Shown: piece after piece, positions 37,996 to 46,189 of the stretch | Position numbering within the stretch: position 1 is the first letter of the stretch | Layout of the letters: each line of letters begins with the position of its first letter | Source: Paracoccus yibinensis | GTDB taxonomy: Bacteria > Pseudomonadota > Alphaproteobacteria > Rhodobacterales > Rhodobacteraceae | Length of the DNA stretch: 64,000 nucleotides | Direction of reading: 5' to 3' | Assembly: GCF_030846195.1 (NCBI RefSeq) | Contig: NZ_JAVCWH010000001.1 | Location: 434,001-498,000 of the forward strand | Position numbers and translations under genes: made by a program | The notes under the pieces: model-generated | Database searches by the model: none | What the model was told of the DNA's origin: nothing | Seen by the model: the letters and a program-made list of their open reading frames with translations, nothing else

Positions 37996-38955
37996 TCAGC
38001 CGGCCAGCAGACGCTCGGCCGTGGCTTCCGAGGTGATCAGCCCGTTCACCAGATGTCCTACCAGCGCGGCCCGGATTGCAGGCAGCTTGGCTTCGCCGGT
38101 TGCAACGGCAATCATCGGCCGTTCACCTGCACGCGGCAAGGGGGCCGAGGCCACGCGTTCGTTGAAGGCGCAGTCGATGATCCGGCCTTCCCGATCGTAA
38201 ACCCAGCTCGTGATTTCACCCACCGCGCCAAGGGCGGCCAGTTCGTCCATCTCGGCCGCGCTGGCGAAGCCGTCCAGGAACATGGGCGCGCTGCGGTCCA
38301 TCTGGCCGATGCCCACCAGCGACAGGTCCGCCCGTTCGCACAGGCGGATGGTGTTCTGCACGGCTTCCTGGTTTCGCATCGCAGACAGTTCGGCAGGGTG
38401 CCGGGCCAGCACCGGCAGGGGATAGGGGTAATGCGGCGCCCCGATCCGTTCGGCCAGGCTGATCGTCGCGTTATAGGGCGAGGCCGAGCCGTCCTGCATC
38501 ATGTTGCCCAGTCGGGACACGATCACATGCTGCGGACAGGACATGCGCGGCAATTGTTCCACCGTGGCCTTCAGCGCCCGGCCCGTCCCCAGGCTGACGA
38601 TGCGCCGTTCGGGTGATTTCAGCGTGCGTTCCAGTTCCGCCGCCGCCGCAATGGCGATGCCGGTCAGCAGGTCGGGCGCATCGGGGTCCGACGGCACGAC
38701 CTCGCAGGATGCCAAGCCGAAACGGTCCGACAAGGCGCCGGCCAGATCCATGCAGCGCGCGATGGGATGATCGACGCGAACCTTGATCAGCTTCTCGCTG
38801 ACCGCCATGGCGACCAGCCGCTGCGCCGACTGGCGGCTGACGCCCAGCTTGCGGGCGATTTCGTCCTGGGTATTGCCCGCGACGTAATACAGCCATCCCG
38901 CCCGTGCGGCATCATCCAGGCGGACTGCATCGGGGCTGAATCGTCCTGCGTTCAC
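37996..38955 (-). CDS. SorC-family transcriptional regulator of polyol operon
   Basis: A 319-residue regulator of the SorC/DeoR sugar-binding type. The N-terminal HTH is visible as AGNTQDEIARKLGVSRQSAQRLVAMA. The long C-terminal effector domain carries IVSLGTGRALKATVEQLPRM, LVGIGQMD and GEITSWVYDREGRII, matching the phosphosugar-binding fold of SorC proteins. Position corresponds to SmoC of the Rhodobacter sphaeroides polyol operon. It overlaps the HAD gene upstream by 4 bases and is 146 bases ahead of smoE. Confidence 0.88.
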   Translation of the reverse strand: MNAGRFSPDAVRLDDAARAGWLYYVAGNTQDEIARKLGVSRQSAQRLVAMAVSEKLIKVRVDHPIARCMDLAGALSDRFGLASCEVVPSDPDAPDLLTGIAIAAAAELERTLKSPERRIVSLGTGRALKATVEQLPRMSCPQHVIVSRLGNMMQDGSASPYNATISLAERIGAPHYPYPLPVLARHPAELSAMRNQEAVQNTIRLCERADLSLVGIGQMDRSAPMFLDGFASAAEMDELAALGAVGEITSWVYDREGRIIDCAFNERVASAPLPRAGERPMIAVATGEAKLPAIRAALVGHLVNGLITSEATAERLLAG

Positions 38956-39626
38956 GGGATGGCGGTTCCTTCCTGAAGATCCATCAACAGATGCGGAAAA
39001 TCGTCCCAGTTGTCAAAGGATCGCACCCGGTCCGGCAGGGCCAGGGGATCATGGCCCCGCAGATGAACGCCGCCCGCGTAATGCAGCACGCGCATCCCCG
39101 CCGCCAGCCCGGCCGCGATGCCGGGGCCGCTGTCCTCGATCACCAGGGTGGCGGCGGGCGGGCAGCCCATGCGCTCGGCCGCCAGCAGGAACAGGTCGGG
39201 CGCGGGCTTGCCGTGGCGAACCTGGCTTGCCGTGAAGACCCGCCCAGCGAAACGGCCGGTCAGCCCCAGGACATGCAGCGTATGCGCGACCCGCTGCGGG
39301 CTTGACGACGTGGCGATGCAGAAAGGGATCCGCAGCGCGTCCAGCATCGCCATGAAGCCGGGGGTCGGCCCCAGTTCGGTGGTAAAGCGGTCCAGCAGGC
39401 GCGCGCGGTAATCGGCTTCGAAGCTGTCCGGCAGGGGTTTGCCAAAGTGCTGGCGGATGGTCTGGGCGACGGTCGGGAAACTGCGGCCCACGAAATCGCG
39501 CCGCACATCGGTATGGGTGACGGAAATGTCCAGGGCGGCCAGCAGGTCGATCAGGACGGCAGCCGACAGACCCTCGCTGTCGGCGATCACGCCGTCGCAA
39601 TCGAAGATGATCAGCTTGATCGTCAA
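38952..39626 (-). CDS. HAD-superfamily hydrolase (sugar-phosphatase-like)
   Basis: A HAD phosphatase of about 224 residues. The nucleophile motif is LIIFDCDGVIADSEG at the N terminus. Motif II is FCIATSSSPQ, the lysine is in VRHGKPAPDLFLLAAERM and motif III is LVIEDSGPGIAAGLAAGM. A C1-type cap lies between residues 15 and 85. The best start is TTG at 39626, because AAGGGGGG sits seven bases before it and the motif falls at residue 7 as in the family; longer frames add 30 unconserved residues. Coupling to the SorC regulator suggests a role in phosphosugar turnover in polyol use, substrate unknown. Confidence 0.82.
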   Translation of the reverse strand: MTIKLIIFDCDGVIADSEGLSAAVLIDLLAALDISVTHTDVRRDFVGRSFPTVAQTIRQHFGKPLPDSFEADYRARLLDRFTTELGPTPGFMAMLDALRIPFCIATSSSPQRVAHTLHVLGLTGRFAGRVFTASQVRHGKPAPDLFLLAAERMGCPPAATLVIEDSGPGIAAGLAAGMRVLHYAGGVHLRGHDPLALPDRVRSFDNWDDFPHLLMDLQEGTAIP

Positions 39627-39638
39627 TGGCCGCCCCCC

Positions 39639-39658
39639 TTGCCATACCCATGCGGCAA
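39639..39658. promoter_or_regulatory. Possible second SorC-type operator
   Basis: The arms TTGCC (39639-39643) and GGCAA (39654-39658) with a 10-base spacer repeat the half-site found upstream of smoE, here just ahead of the HAD-SorC gene pair. The spacer differs by one base from the smoE site, so the match is suggestive only. Confidence 0.35.
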
Positions 39659-39743
39659 ACCGGTGAGAATGCGCAAGTGCAACCCGGCGGCAATTGTGCC
39701 ACGACTGCCCTGTCAATGCCCTGTCCTACCCCCACGAGGATCC

Positions 39744-40958
39744 ATGCGCGCCGTCCTGATCACCCCGCCGCTTCACAGCCACCTGCGCGCCTTCGAAGCC
39801 CTGGCCCGCGAACTGGTCCGCCGCGGCCACGAGGCGATCTTCCTGACGGAACCCGGCATCGCGCTGGAAGACGGTGCGGCGCAGGTCACATTGCCCGGTC
39901 CCCCTGCCCGCCCCCAGCCCCGCCGCCTGCTGACCGAGATCGTGGCGGGCGCGCGCCGCACCGACCGGCTGTGCCGCGATGGCCTGGGCGTGCTGCGCGA
40001 CCTGTCGCCCGACCTGATTCTGGGCGATCAGATGGAACCCGCGTCCGGCCTGCTGGCCCGTGCGCTGGGGCTGCCTTTGGTGTCAGTCGCCTGTGCCGTG
40101 CCGGTGGATGCCGAACCGGGCATTCCCCTGCCCTTCCTGGGCTGGCCGCATGATCCCACGGCAGACGGCCTGCGGCGCAACGCGGGGGGCGAACGGGTGG
40201 CCGATCTTCTGATGACCCCGCAATCGCGCGTCATCCGGCATTGGGCGCGATCCTGGTCGCTGGGCGATCTGCGCCGCCTGCAGGATTGCCTGTCCCCGGA
40301 TCTGGCGCTGTCGCAGATGGCGCCGGGCTTCGATTATCCCCGTCCGGTGAACGGAGGTCATATCGTCCCGGCCGGTCCCTTTCGCCAGGGCCAGGTGGCG
40401 CAGGACTTTCCGGCCGACATCGCCCCCGATCCGGGGCGGCCGTTCGCCTATGCATCGCTGGGAACCTTGCAGGGCCACCGCGCAGGGCTTCTGGCACGGA
40501 TCGCGCAGGCTTGCCGCCGGGCAGGCGCGCAGGTGCTTGTATCCCATGCGGGATCGCTGACCGACCGCCAGGCGCGCGCGATCCCGGCGGACTGGGTGCG
40601 CAGCTTTGTGCCGCAGCAGGCGGTTCTGGCGCGCGCCGACCTGTGCGTGACCCATGCAGGGCTGAACACCGCGCTGGAATGCCTGGCCGCCGGGGTTCCG
40701 ATGCTGGCCCTGCCCCTGACCCATGACCAGCCGGGCGTGGCCGCGCGGATCGCCCATTGCGGCGCGGGCCTGCGGCTGCAACCCTGGCAACGCAGCACGG
40801 CGCGGATCGCCGCTGCTGTGAGGACCCTGCTGGACAATCCCCGCTATCGCCTGGCGGCACGGCAATTCGCGGCCGAGGCGGGGACGTGGAAAGGCGCGGC
40901 GGGCGCCATCGACCGGGTCGAGGCGTTGATCACAGCCCCAAGGCCCGCCACAGCATGA
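39744..40958 (+). CDS. crtX: Zeaxanthin glucosyltransferase-like CrtX
   Basis: A 404-residue GT1-family (UDP-glycosyltransferase) protein expected to glucosylate hydroxylated carotenoids such as zeaxanthin. The N terminus MRAVLITPPLHSHLRAFEAL matches CrtX (PP.hSH.RA.EAL). The C-terminal UDP-sugar site reads VRSFVPQQAVLARADLCVTH then AGLNTALECLAAGVPMLALP. The start at 39744 follows ACGAGGATCC. It is divergent from the polyol operon and its 3' end overlaps the convergent DUF2585 gene by 29 bases. Its presence implies that hydroxylated carotenoids are made even though no hydroxylase gene is in the window. Confidence 0.88.
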   Translation: MRAVLITPPLHSHLRAFEALARELVRRGHEAIFLTEPGIALEDGAAQVTLPGPPARPQPRRLLTEIVAGARRTDRLCRDGLGVLRDLSPDLILGDQMEPASGLLARALGLPLVSVACAVPVDAEPGIPLPFLGWPHDPTADGLRRNAGGERVADLLMTPQSRVIRHWARSWSLGDLRRLQDCLSPDLALSQMAPGFDYPRPVNGGHIVPAGPFRQGQVAQDFPADIAPDPGRPFAYASLGTLQGHRAGLLARIAQACRRAGAQVLVSHAGSLTDRQARAIPADWVRSFVPQQAVLARADLCVTHAGLNTALECLAAGVPMLALPLTHDQPGVAARIAHCGAGLRLQPWQRSTARIAAAVRTLLDNPRYRLAARQFAAEAGTWKGAAGAIDRVEALITAPRPATA

Positions 40959-41541
40959 TCAGGAACCCGTCGCCCACCCACAGCGACAGCAGCAGTTCCG
41001 ATCCGACAGCCAAGGCGGCCACCAGCCATCCGGTCAGCGGCAGCGCAAGCGCGGCCCCCAGCACGGTCGCGGTAGTATCGCTGAAGGAATTGACGATGCT
41101 GTCCCCGTCATAGGCCAGCGGATCGTCGTCGGAATAGCCGAACAGTTCGATCGCGACGGGAAGGTTCTCGATCACCTCCCAGACGGTGCTGCTGACGATC
41201 ACGGCCGCGACGATCTTCCACAGCGGCCAGTCGGGCCGTTTCCACCAGACCAGCTTGGCCAGGACAGCCCCAAAGACAAGGTGCAGCACGCTGTAGGGGT
41301 CCAGCACCGTCTGCGAATTCAACCCGGCCTGATCCGGCATCGCCCAAAGCTGGCTGCAATCGCAGTTGATCGGGCGACCCAGGATCGCCAGCATCGTCAG
41401 CTTTCCCAGAAGCGCCAGCGCGATCAGTGCGACAGCTTGCCGCCCCCAGCCCCGGCTTTGCGGCAATTCGCTTGCATCCAGCGTCAGGCTGGCGGATCGT
41501 TCAGGGGACAGCGGCGGGGCGGAACGGTTTTCTTCGGTCAT
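40930..41541 (-). CDS. DUF2585 (UPF0314) membrane protein
   Basis: A 203-residue inner-membrane protein with about four to five hydrophobic segments (QAVALIALALLGKLTMLAIL; LHLVFGAVLAKLVWW; IVAAVIVSSTVWEVIEN; a long C-terminal hydrophobic stretch). The family features I recognise are LDPYSVLHLVFG, WEVIENLPVAIE and YDGDSIVNSFSD, the last two holding conserved Glu and Asp residues. Function is unknown. It sits between crtX and crtY, where some carotenoid clusters carry crtZ or crtW, but it lacks the histidine clusters of those enzymes. It is divergent from crtY (56-base gap). Confidence 0.75.
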   Translation of the reverse strand: MTEENRSAPPLSPERSASLTLDASELPQSRGWGRQAVALIALALLGKLTMLAILGRPINCDCSQLWAMPDQAGLNSQTVLDPYSVLHLVFGAVLAKLVWWKRPDWPLWKIVAAVIVSSTVWEVIENLPVAIELFGYSDDDPLAYDGDSIVNSFSDTTATVLGAALALPLTGWLVAALAVGSELLLSLWVGDGFLIMLWRALGL

Positions 41542-41597
41542 CCTTGCCACAGTAAGGACGCCAGCGGCAGTGACAAGGGGCACAAGATCAACGGGAT

Positions 41598-42752
41598 ATG
41601 ACAGCGAACTCCACAGACATCGTGCTCGTCGGAGCGGGGCTGTCGGCTTCGCTTGCGGCGCTGCGTCTGGCAGGCGCGGCGCGGGTGCTGCTGGTCGATC
41701 AGCGACCCGATCCCCTGGCTGGCCATACATGGTCCTTTCACGCGGATGACGTGGATGCAGCCCAGCGCGCCTGGCTGGCCCCGGCGATCCGGCGGGCCTG
41801 GGACGGACAGGACGTGCGCTTTCCCGGCTATGACCGGCAGTTGCGGGCGGGCTATGCCTCGGTGGATGCCGAAAGCCTGGGCGCTGCTCTGGCCGATCTG
41901 CCCGGGGTGTCTCGGCTGACGGCCCGTGTGACCGCCATCGACGCAACGGGTGTCCTGCTGGCGGACGGGACGCGGATCGACGCGCTTGCCATCGACGCGC
42001 GCGGCTTTGCCCCCCATCCCGCCATCCAGGTGCGGTTCCAGAAGTTCCTGGGCCAGGAACTGCGCCTGACCGCCCCTCATGGCCTGACGCGTCCTGTCAT
42101 CATGGACGCCACCGTGCCCCAGCAGGACGGATACCGGTTCTTCTATCTTCTGCCCTTCGACGACACCCGCATGCTGATCGAGGCGACCTATTATTCCGAC
42201 GGCGCCGCCCTGTCGGCCGCGGACCAGCGCACGGGCATTGCGGACTATGCGGCAAGCCACGGCTGGCGGGTGGACCATATCGAGCGAGAGGAAAGCGGCG
42301 TCCTTCCCATCGCCCTGCGTTTCGACGCCAATGCCTTCTGGCGCACCCGGCCTCGGGACATTCCGGTCATCGGATTGCGCGCCATGCGGTTTCATCCGCT
42401 GACGGGGTACAGCCTGCCCCTTGCGGTGCGCAGCGCAGACCTGATCGCGCGGCACTGGCGGCAGGGGCCGCGCGCGCTAGCCCAGGCGCTGCGCCGCAAT
42501 TCCCTGGCCGAGGCAAAGGCGCAGGGCTTTTATCGCCTGCTGTCGCGGATGCTGTTCGAGGCCGCCGCCCCCGACGAACGCCGCCGCGTGATGGAACGGT
42601 TCTATCGCTTGCCGGAACCGCTGATCGAACGGCTTTATGCGGGGCGCAGCACGCTTGCCGACAAGGCCCGCATCCTCACGGGCCGCCCGCCCGTCCCCGT
42701 GGGCCGCGCGCTGCGTTGCCTGTCCGAAACCCTCAAGGTGAATCCCGCATGA
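41598..42752 (+). CDS. crtY: Lycopene beta-cyclase
   Basis: A 384-residue flavoprotein-fold cyclase converting lycopene to beta-carotene. The N-terminal dinucleotide motif is DIVLVGAGLSASLAALRL. KFLGQELRLTAPHGL and IMDATVPQQDGYRFFYLLPF are CrtY hallmarks, followed by ESGVLPIALRFD and GLRAMRFHPLTGYSLPLAV. The stop overlaps the crtI start as ATGA, so crtY-crtI-crtB form one translational chain. Confidence 0.94.
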   Translation: MTANSTDIVLVGAGLSASLAALRLAGAARVLLVDQRPDPLAGHTWSFHADDVDAAQRAWLAPAIRRAWDGQDVRFPGYDRQLRAGYASVDAESLGAALADLPGVSRLTARVTAIDATGVLLADGTRIDALAIDARGFAPHPAIQVRFQKFLGQELRLTAPHGLTRPVIMDATVPQQDGYRFFYLLPFDDTRMLIEATYYSDGAALSAADQRTGIADYAASHGWRVDHIEREESGVLPIALRFDANAFWRTRPRDIPVIGLRAMRFHPLTGYSLPLAVRSADLIARHWRQGPRALAQALRRNSLAEAKAQGFYRLLSRMLFEAAAPDERRRVMERFYRLPEPLIERLYAGRSTLADKARILTGRPPVPVGRALRCLSETLKVNPA

Positions 42753-44224
42753 AACACGAACCCGGCAAGACCGCCGCCGTCATCGGCGCGGGTCTGGGCG
42801 GCCTTGCGCTTGCGATCCGTCTGCAAAGCGCGGGCATCGCCACCACCGTCTTTGAAAAGCGCGACAAGCCCGGCGGGCGGGCCTATGTCTATCACGACCA
42901 AGGCTTCACCTTCGATGCGGGGCCGACGGTCATCACCGATCCCGAATGCCTGAAAAAGCTGTGGCGCCTGTCGGGCCGCGACATTTCCGAACACGTGACC
43001 CTGCTGCCGGTGGAACCCTTCTATCGCCTGTGCTGGGAAGATGGGACGGTCTTCGACTATGCCGACGACCAGCCGTCGATCGAGCGCCAGATCCACGCGA
43101 TCAACCCCCCCGATGTCGAAGGATATCGCCGTTTCCTGGCCTATTCCCGCGATGTCTATCGCGAGGGCTACGAGAAGCTGGGCACCGTGCCCTTCCTGCA
43201 TTTCTCGGACATGATCCGCGCCGCGCCTCAGCTGGCCCGCCTTCAGGCTTGGCGGTCAGTGCATTCGATGGTCGCGCGACACATCAAGGACGAACACCTG
43301 CGCCAAGCCTTCAGCTTTCACACGCTGCTGGTGGGCGGAAACCCGTTCACGACATCATCCATCTATGCCCTGATCCACGCGCTTGAACGCCAGGGCGGCG
43401 TCTGGTTCGCCAAGGGCGGCACCGGCGCCCTTGTCGCGGGCATGGTGCAACTGTTCCAGGAACTGGGCGGCACCATCCACCTGGACAGCCCCGTGGACCG
43501 GATCGAGACCGAGGGCAACCGCGCCACCGCCGTCCACGCGCGCGGGCAGCGCCATCCCTTCGACATGGTCGCCAGCAACGCGGACGTGGTCCACACCTAT
43601 CGCAACCTGCTGGGCGACCCCAAGGGCGAGAAGCTGGCCCGCAAGCGTCATTCGATGTCGCTGTTCGTGATCTATTTCGGGCTGCGCGGCCTGCGGCCGG
43701 AGTTGCGGCACCACATGGTCCTGTTCGGTCCCCGCTATCGCGAGCTGATTGGCGAGATCTTCGGGGGCAGGAAGCTGGCGGACGACTTCTCGCTTTACCT
43801 GCACGCGCCGTCGGTGACGGATCCAGACCTCGCCCCGGAAGGGTGCAGCGCCTATTACGTGCTGGCCCCGGTGCCGCATCTGGGCACGGTGGACATGGAC
43901 TGGGACAAGGCGGCCGAGGCTTATCGCGACCGCATCCTGGACTATCTTGAGGAACGCTATATCCCGAACCTGCGCCGCGACCTTGTGACGGTGCGCCACT
44001 TTACGCCGCAGGACTTCAAGACCGAACTGAATGCGCATCTGGGATCGGCCTTCTCGATCGAGCCCATCCTGACGCAAAGCGCCTGGTTCCGCCCCCACAA
44101 CCGCGATGAGCGGCTGGAGAACATGTATATCGTCGGCGCAGGCACCCATCCCGGCGCGGGCATTCCCGGCGTCGTCGGATCGGCCGAGGCCACGGCATCG
44201 CTGATGATCGGGGAACGGGCATGA
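42749..44224 (+). CDS. crtI: Phytoene desaturase
   Basis: A 491-residue FAD-dependent desaturase taking phytoene to lycopene in four steps. The N-terminal FAD motif reads AAVIGAGLGGLALAIRLQSA, followed by EKRDKPGGRAYVY and FTFDAGPTVITDP. The C-terminal signature near residues 455-480 is YIVGAGTHPGAGIPGVVGSA. The start at 42749 overlaps the crtY stop, and the stop overlaps the crtB start by 4 bases. Confidence 0.96.
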   Translation: MKHEPGKTAAVIGAGLGGLALAIRLQSAGIATTVFEKRDKPGGRAYVYHDQGFTFDAGPTVITDPECLKKLWRLSGRDISEHVTLLPVEPFYRLCWEDGTVFDYADDQPSIERQIHAINPPDVEGYRRFLAYSRDVYREGYEKLGTVPFLHFSDMIRAAPQLARLQAWRSVHSMVARHIKDEHLRQAFSFHTLLVGGNPFTTSSIYALIHALERQGGVWFAKGGTGALVAGMVQLFQELGGTIHLDSPVDRIETEGNRATAVHARGQRHPFDMVASNADVVHTYRNLLGDPKGEKLARKRHSMSLFVIYFGLRGLRPELRHHMVLFGPRYRELIGEIFGGRKLADDFSLYLHAPSVTDPDLAPEGCSAYYVLAPVPHLGTVDMDWDKAAEAYRDRILDYLEERYIPNLRRDLVTVRHFTPQDFKTELNAHLGSAFSIEPILTQSAWFRPHNRDERLENMYIVGAGTHPGAGIPGVVGSAEATASLMIGERA

Positions 44225-45138
44225 GCGACGCGACCCTGGACCAGGCGCGGCAGTCCATCGCGGTCGGGTCGAAAAGCTTCGCCATGGCCTCGAAATTCCT
44301 GCCCGCCGGGATGCACGAGGATTGCGTGATGCTTTACGCGTGGTGCCGCCACGCCGACGACGTGATCGACGGGCAAGAGGCGGGCTTCGCGGCCACGGCC
44401 CAGGGCGATCCTGCGGCCCGGCTTGCGGAACTGCGCGACCTGACGCATCGGGCGCTGCGGGGCGACGCAGCCACGCCGGTCTATGCCGGGCTGGCCCGCG
44501 TCGTGGAGGCCCGCGACATCCCGCACCGTCATGTCGATGAACTGCTGGACGGCTTCGCGATGGACGTGGACGGACAGGTCTATCACACGATGGGCGACCT
44601 GCTGGAATACTGCTATCGCGTGGCGGGGGTCGTCGGCGTGATGATGGCCCGGATCATGGGCGTCCGGGACGAAGCGGTTCTGGACCGCGCCAGCGACCTG
44701 GGCCTTGCCTTCCAGCTGACCAACATCGCGCGGGACGTGATCGATGACGCGCGGATCGGGCGAACCTATCTGCCGCGCGATCTGCTGCGGGCCGAGGGGA
44801 TCGAGGCTGTGGACCCCGACGACCCGGCCCAACGCCCCGCCCTGCACCGCGTCGCGCTGCGCCTGCTGGACGATGCCGAAGTCTACTATCGCAGCGCGGA
44901 TGTGGGCATCGCGGCCCTGCCCCGCCGCCCGGCCCTGGCCATCGCCGCCGCTCGCAACATCTATCGCCAGATCGGCGTCAAGCTGCGGGCACAGGGGCCG
45001 GATGCCTGGAACGGCCGCCTGTCCACGACGAAAGCTGAAAAGCTGCGGCTGGCGGCCAGGGCGGTCGGATCGACCGTTCTGGCCCCGCGCCGCCGCGCGG
45101 CCCGGGTCGGCCGCGACGGACTTTACATCAGGCCCTAG
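44221..45138 (+). CDS. crtB: Phytoene synthase
   Basis: A 305-residue enzyme condensing two GGPP to phytoene. Both Asp-rich substrate motifs are present: WCRHADDVIDGQ near residue 50 and LTNIARDVIDDARIGRTYLP near residue 170. GFAMDVDGQVYHTMGDLLEY and YCYRVAGVVGVMMARIMG also match. It is last in crtYIB and is convergent with crtE, 25 bases away. Confidence 0.96.
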   Translation: MSDATLDQARQSIAVGSKSFAMASKFLPAGMHEDCVMLYAWCRHADDVIDGQEAGFAATAQGDPAARLAELRDLTHRALRGDAATPVYAGLARVVEARDIPHRHVDELLDGFAMDVDGQVYHTMGDLLEYCYRVAGVVGVMMARIMGVRDEAVLDRASDLGLAFQLTNIARDVIDDARIGRTYLPRDLLRAEGIEAVDPDDPAQRPALHRVALRLLDDAEVYYRSADVGIAALPRRPALAIAAARNIYRQIGVKLRAQGPDAWNGRLSTTKAEKLRLAARAVGSTVLAPRRRAARVGRDGLYIRP

Positions 45139-45163
45139 GCCGGCAACCAATCCCCGCCCGGCC

Positions 45164-46123
45164 TTACCGGGCCGCACCTGCCTGCTGCTGCGCGGCGGGC
45201 ACGCGGTCCAGCATCGGGGTGAAGATGGCGTCGATCATGCAGCGGAACGGCTCGGGCGACAGGCCTGCCCCCACAAGCGCGGCATCCGCCGACGCCAGAA
45301 GGGCGCGGCAGCGGAGAAGTGCCTCCTCGGCCCCGAAGACGGCGAGATAGGTTTCCTTGCCCGCGTCCTTGCCGACGTCCTTCCCGATCGCGGTGCTGTC
45401 GGACAGCATGTCGATGAGGTCGTCGGCGATCTGGAAGGCCTGCCCCAGATCCTCGCCGAAGCGGCGCAGCAGGCTTCGTTCGCCGTCCGCGCGGCCGCCC
45501 AGGATCGCCCCTGCCTCGACCGCGGCGCACAGAAGGGCGCCGGTTTTCAGCGCATTGATGCGGGTGATGCGGTCCAGGGCATCGCCCGTCTGGTCCGCGT
45601 CGGAAAATCCGTTCAGATCCAGTTCCTGACCGGCGACCAGCCCCTGCCAGCCCATCACCCCCGACAGGATCGCCACCAGGGCGCCGCGCTGGACGGCGTC
45701 CATGCCTGGAAGGCTGTTGGCGATGGACACGGCGTGGTTCAGCAGGCCGATGGCGGTCAGGATCGCCGTCGCCTCGCCGAAGCGGGCATGGGTCGTGGGG
45801 CGTCCGCGCCGCAGCATGGCGTTGTCCATCGACGGCAGGTCGTCGATGATCAGCGAGGCGGTATGCACCATCTCCAGCGCCACGGCCATGTCCAGCACGG
45901 CGCCCCGGTCGGCCGCATCCCCCGCGACCAGGTGCAACAGATAGGGCCGCAGCCGCTTGCCGCTGGACATGGCGTCGCGCGCGGCCTCGACCAGGCGGGC
46001 GGGCGCTGGCGCAAGCTGGGACAGGTGATGCGTGATGCGCTGGTCCAGCTGGCGCACGAAACCCGCCTGGGCATCAGGATGGCGGGGTGCCGTGTTCGGC
46101 TTGTCTATTGCCTGCTGGTGCAT
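45164..46123 (-). CDS. crtE: Geranylgeranyl diphosphate synthase
   Basis: A 319-residue trans-prenyltransferase supplying GGPP to CrtB. The first Asp-rich motif is IIDDLPSMDNAMLRRGRPTT near residue 94 and the second is QIADDLIDML near residue 235. The residue five positions before the first motif is Ala (HTASLIIDD), small as in other CrtE proteins, whereas the FPP synthase IspA has Tyr there. This supports a C20 product. The start at 46123 gives a somewhat long N terminus compared with the family; a later start is possible. It is divergent from idi with 66 bases between. Confidence 0.88.
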   Translation of the reverse strand: MHQQAIDKPNTAPRHPDAQAGFVRQLDQRITHHLSQLAPAPARLVEAARDAMSSGKRLRPYLLHLVAGDAADRGAVLDMAVALEMVHTASLIIDDLPSMDNAMLRRGRPTTHARFGEATAILTAIGLLNHAVSIANSLPGMDAVQRGALVAILSGVMGWQGLVAGQELDLNGFSDADQTGDALDRITRINALKTGALLCAAVEAGAILGGRADGERSLLRRFGEDLGQAFQIADDLIDMLSDSTAIGKDVGKDAGKETYLAVFGAEEALLRCRALLASADAALVGAGLSPEPFRCMIDAIFTPMLDRVPAAQQQAGAAR

Positions 46124-46189
46124 GAGACTGTCCTTCAAAACGGGCGTTGTGCAGACAGGGACAACGCGAAACGACAAGGGCTGATAGGC

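Noticed and set aside
35528-38200. An 890-codon plus-strand frame opposite smoF, smoE and the SorC gene
   Set aside because: It covers well-recognised minus-strand transporter genes and encodes only His/Arg/Gln-rich sequence.
40930-41541. Possibility that the gene beside crtY is a carotenoid hydroxylase or ketolase
   Set aside because: The protein lacks the histidine clusters of CrtZ and CrtW and instead matches DUF2585 motifs.
44744-46189. Plus-strand frame leading into idi from within crtB
   Set aside because: It runs antisense to crtE and out of frame with crtB. The conserved idi start at 46190 is clear.
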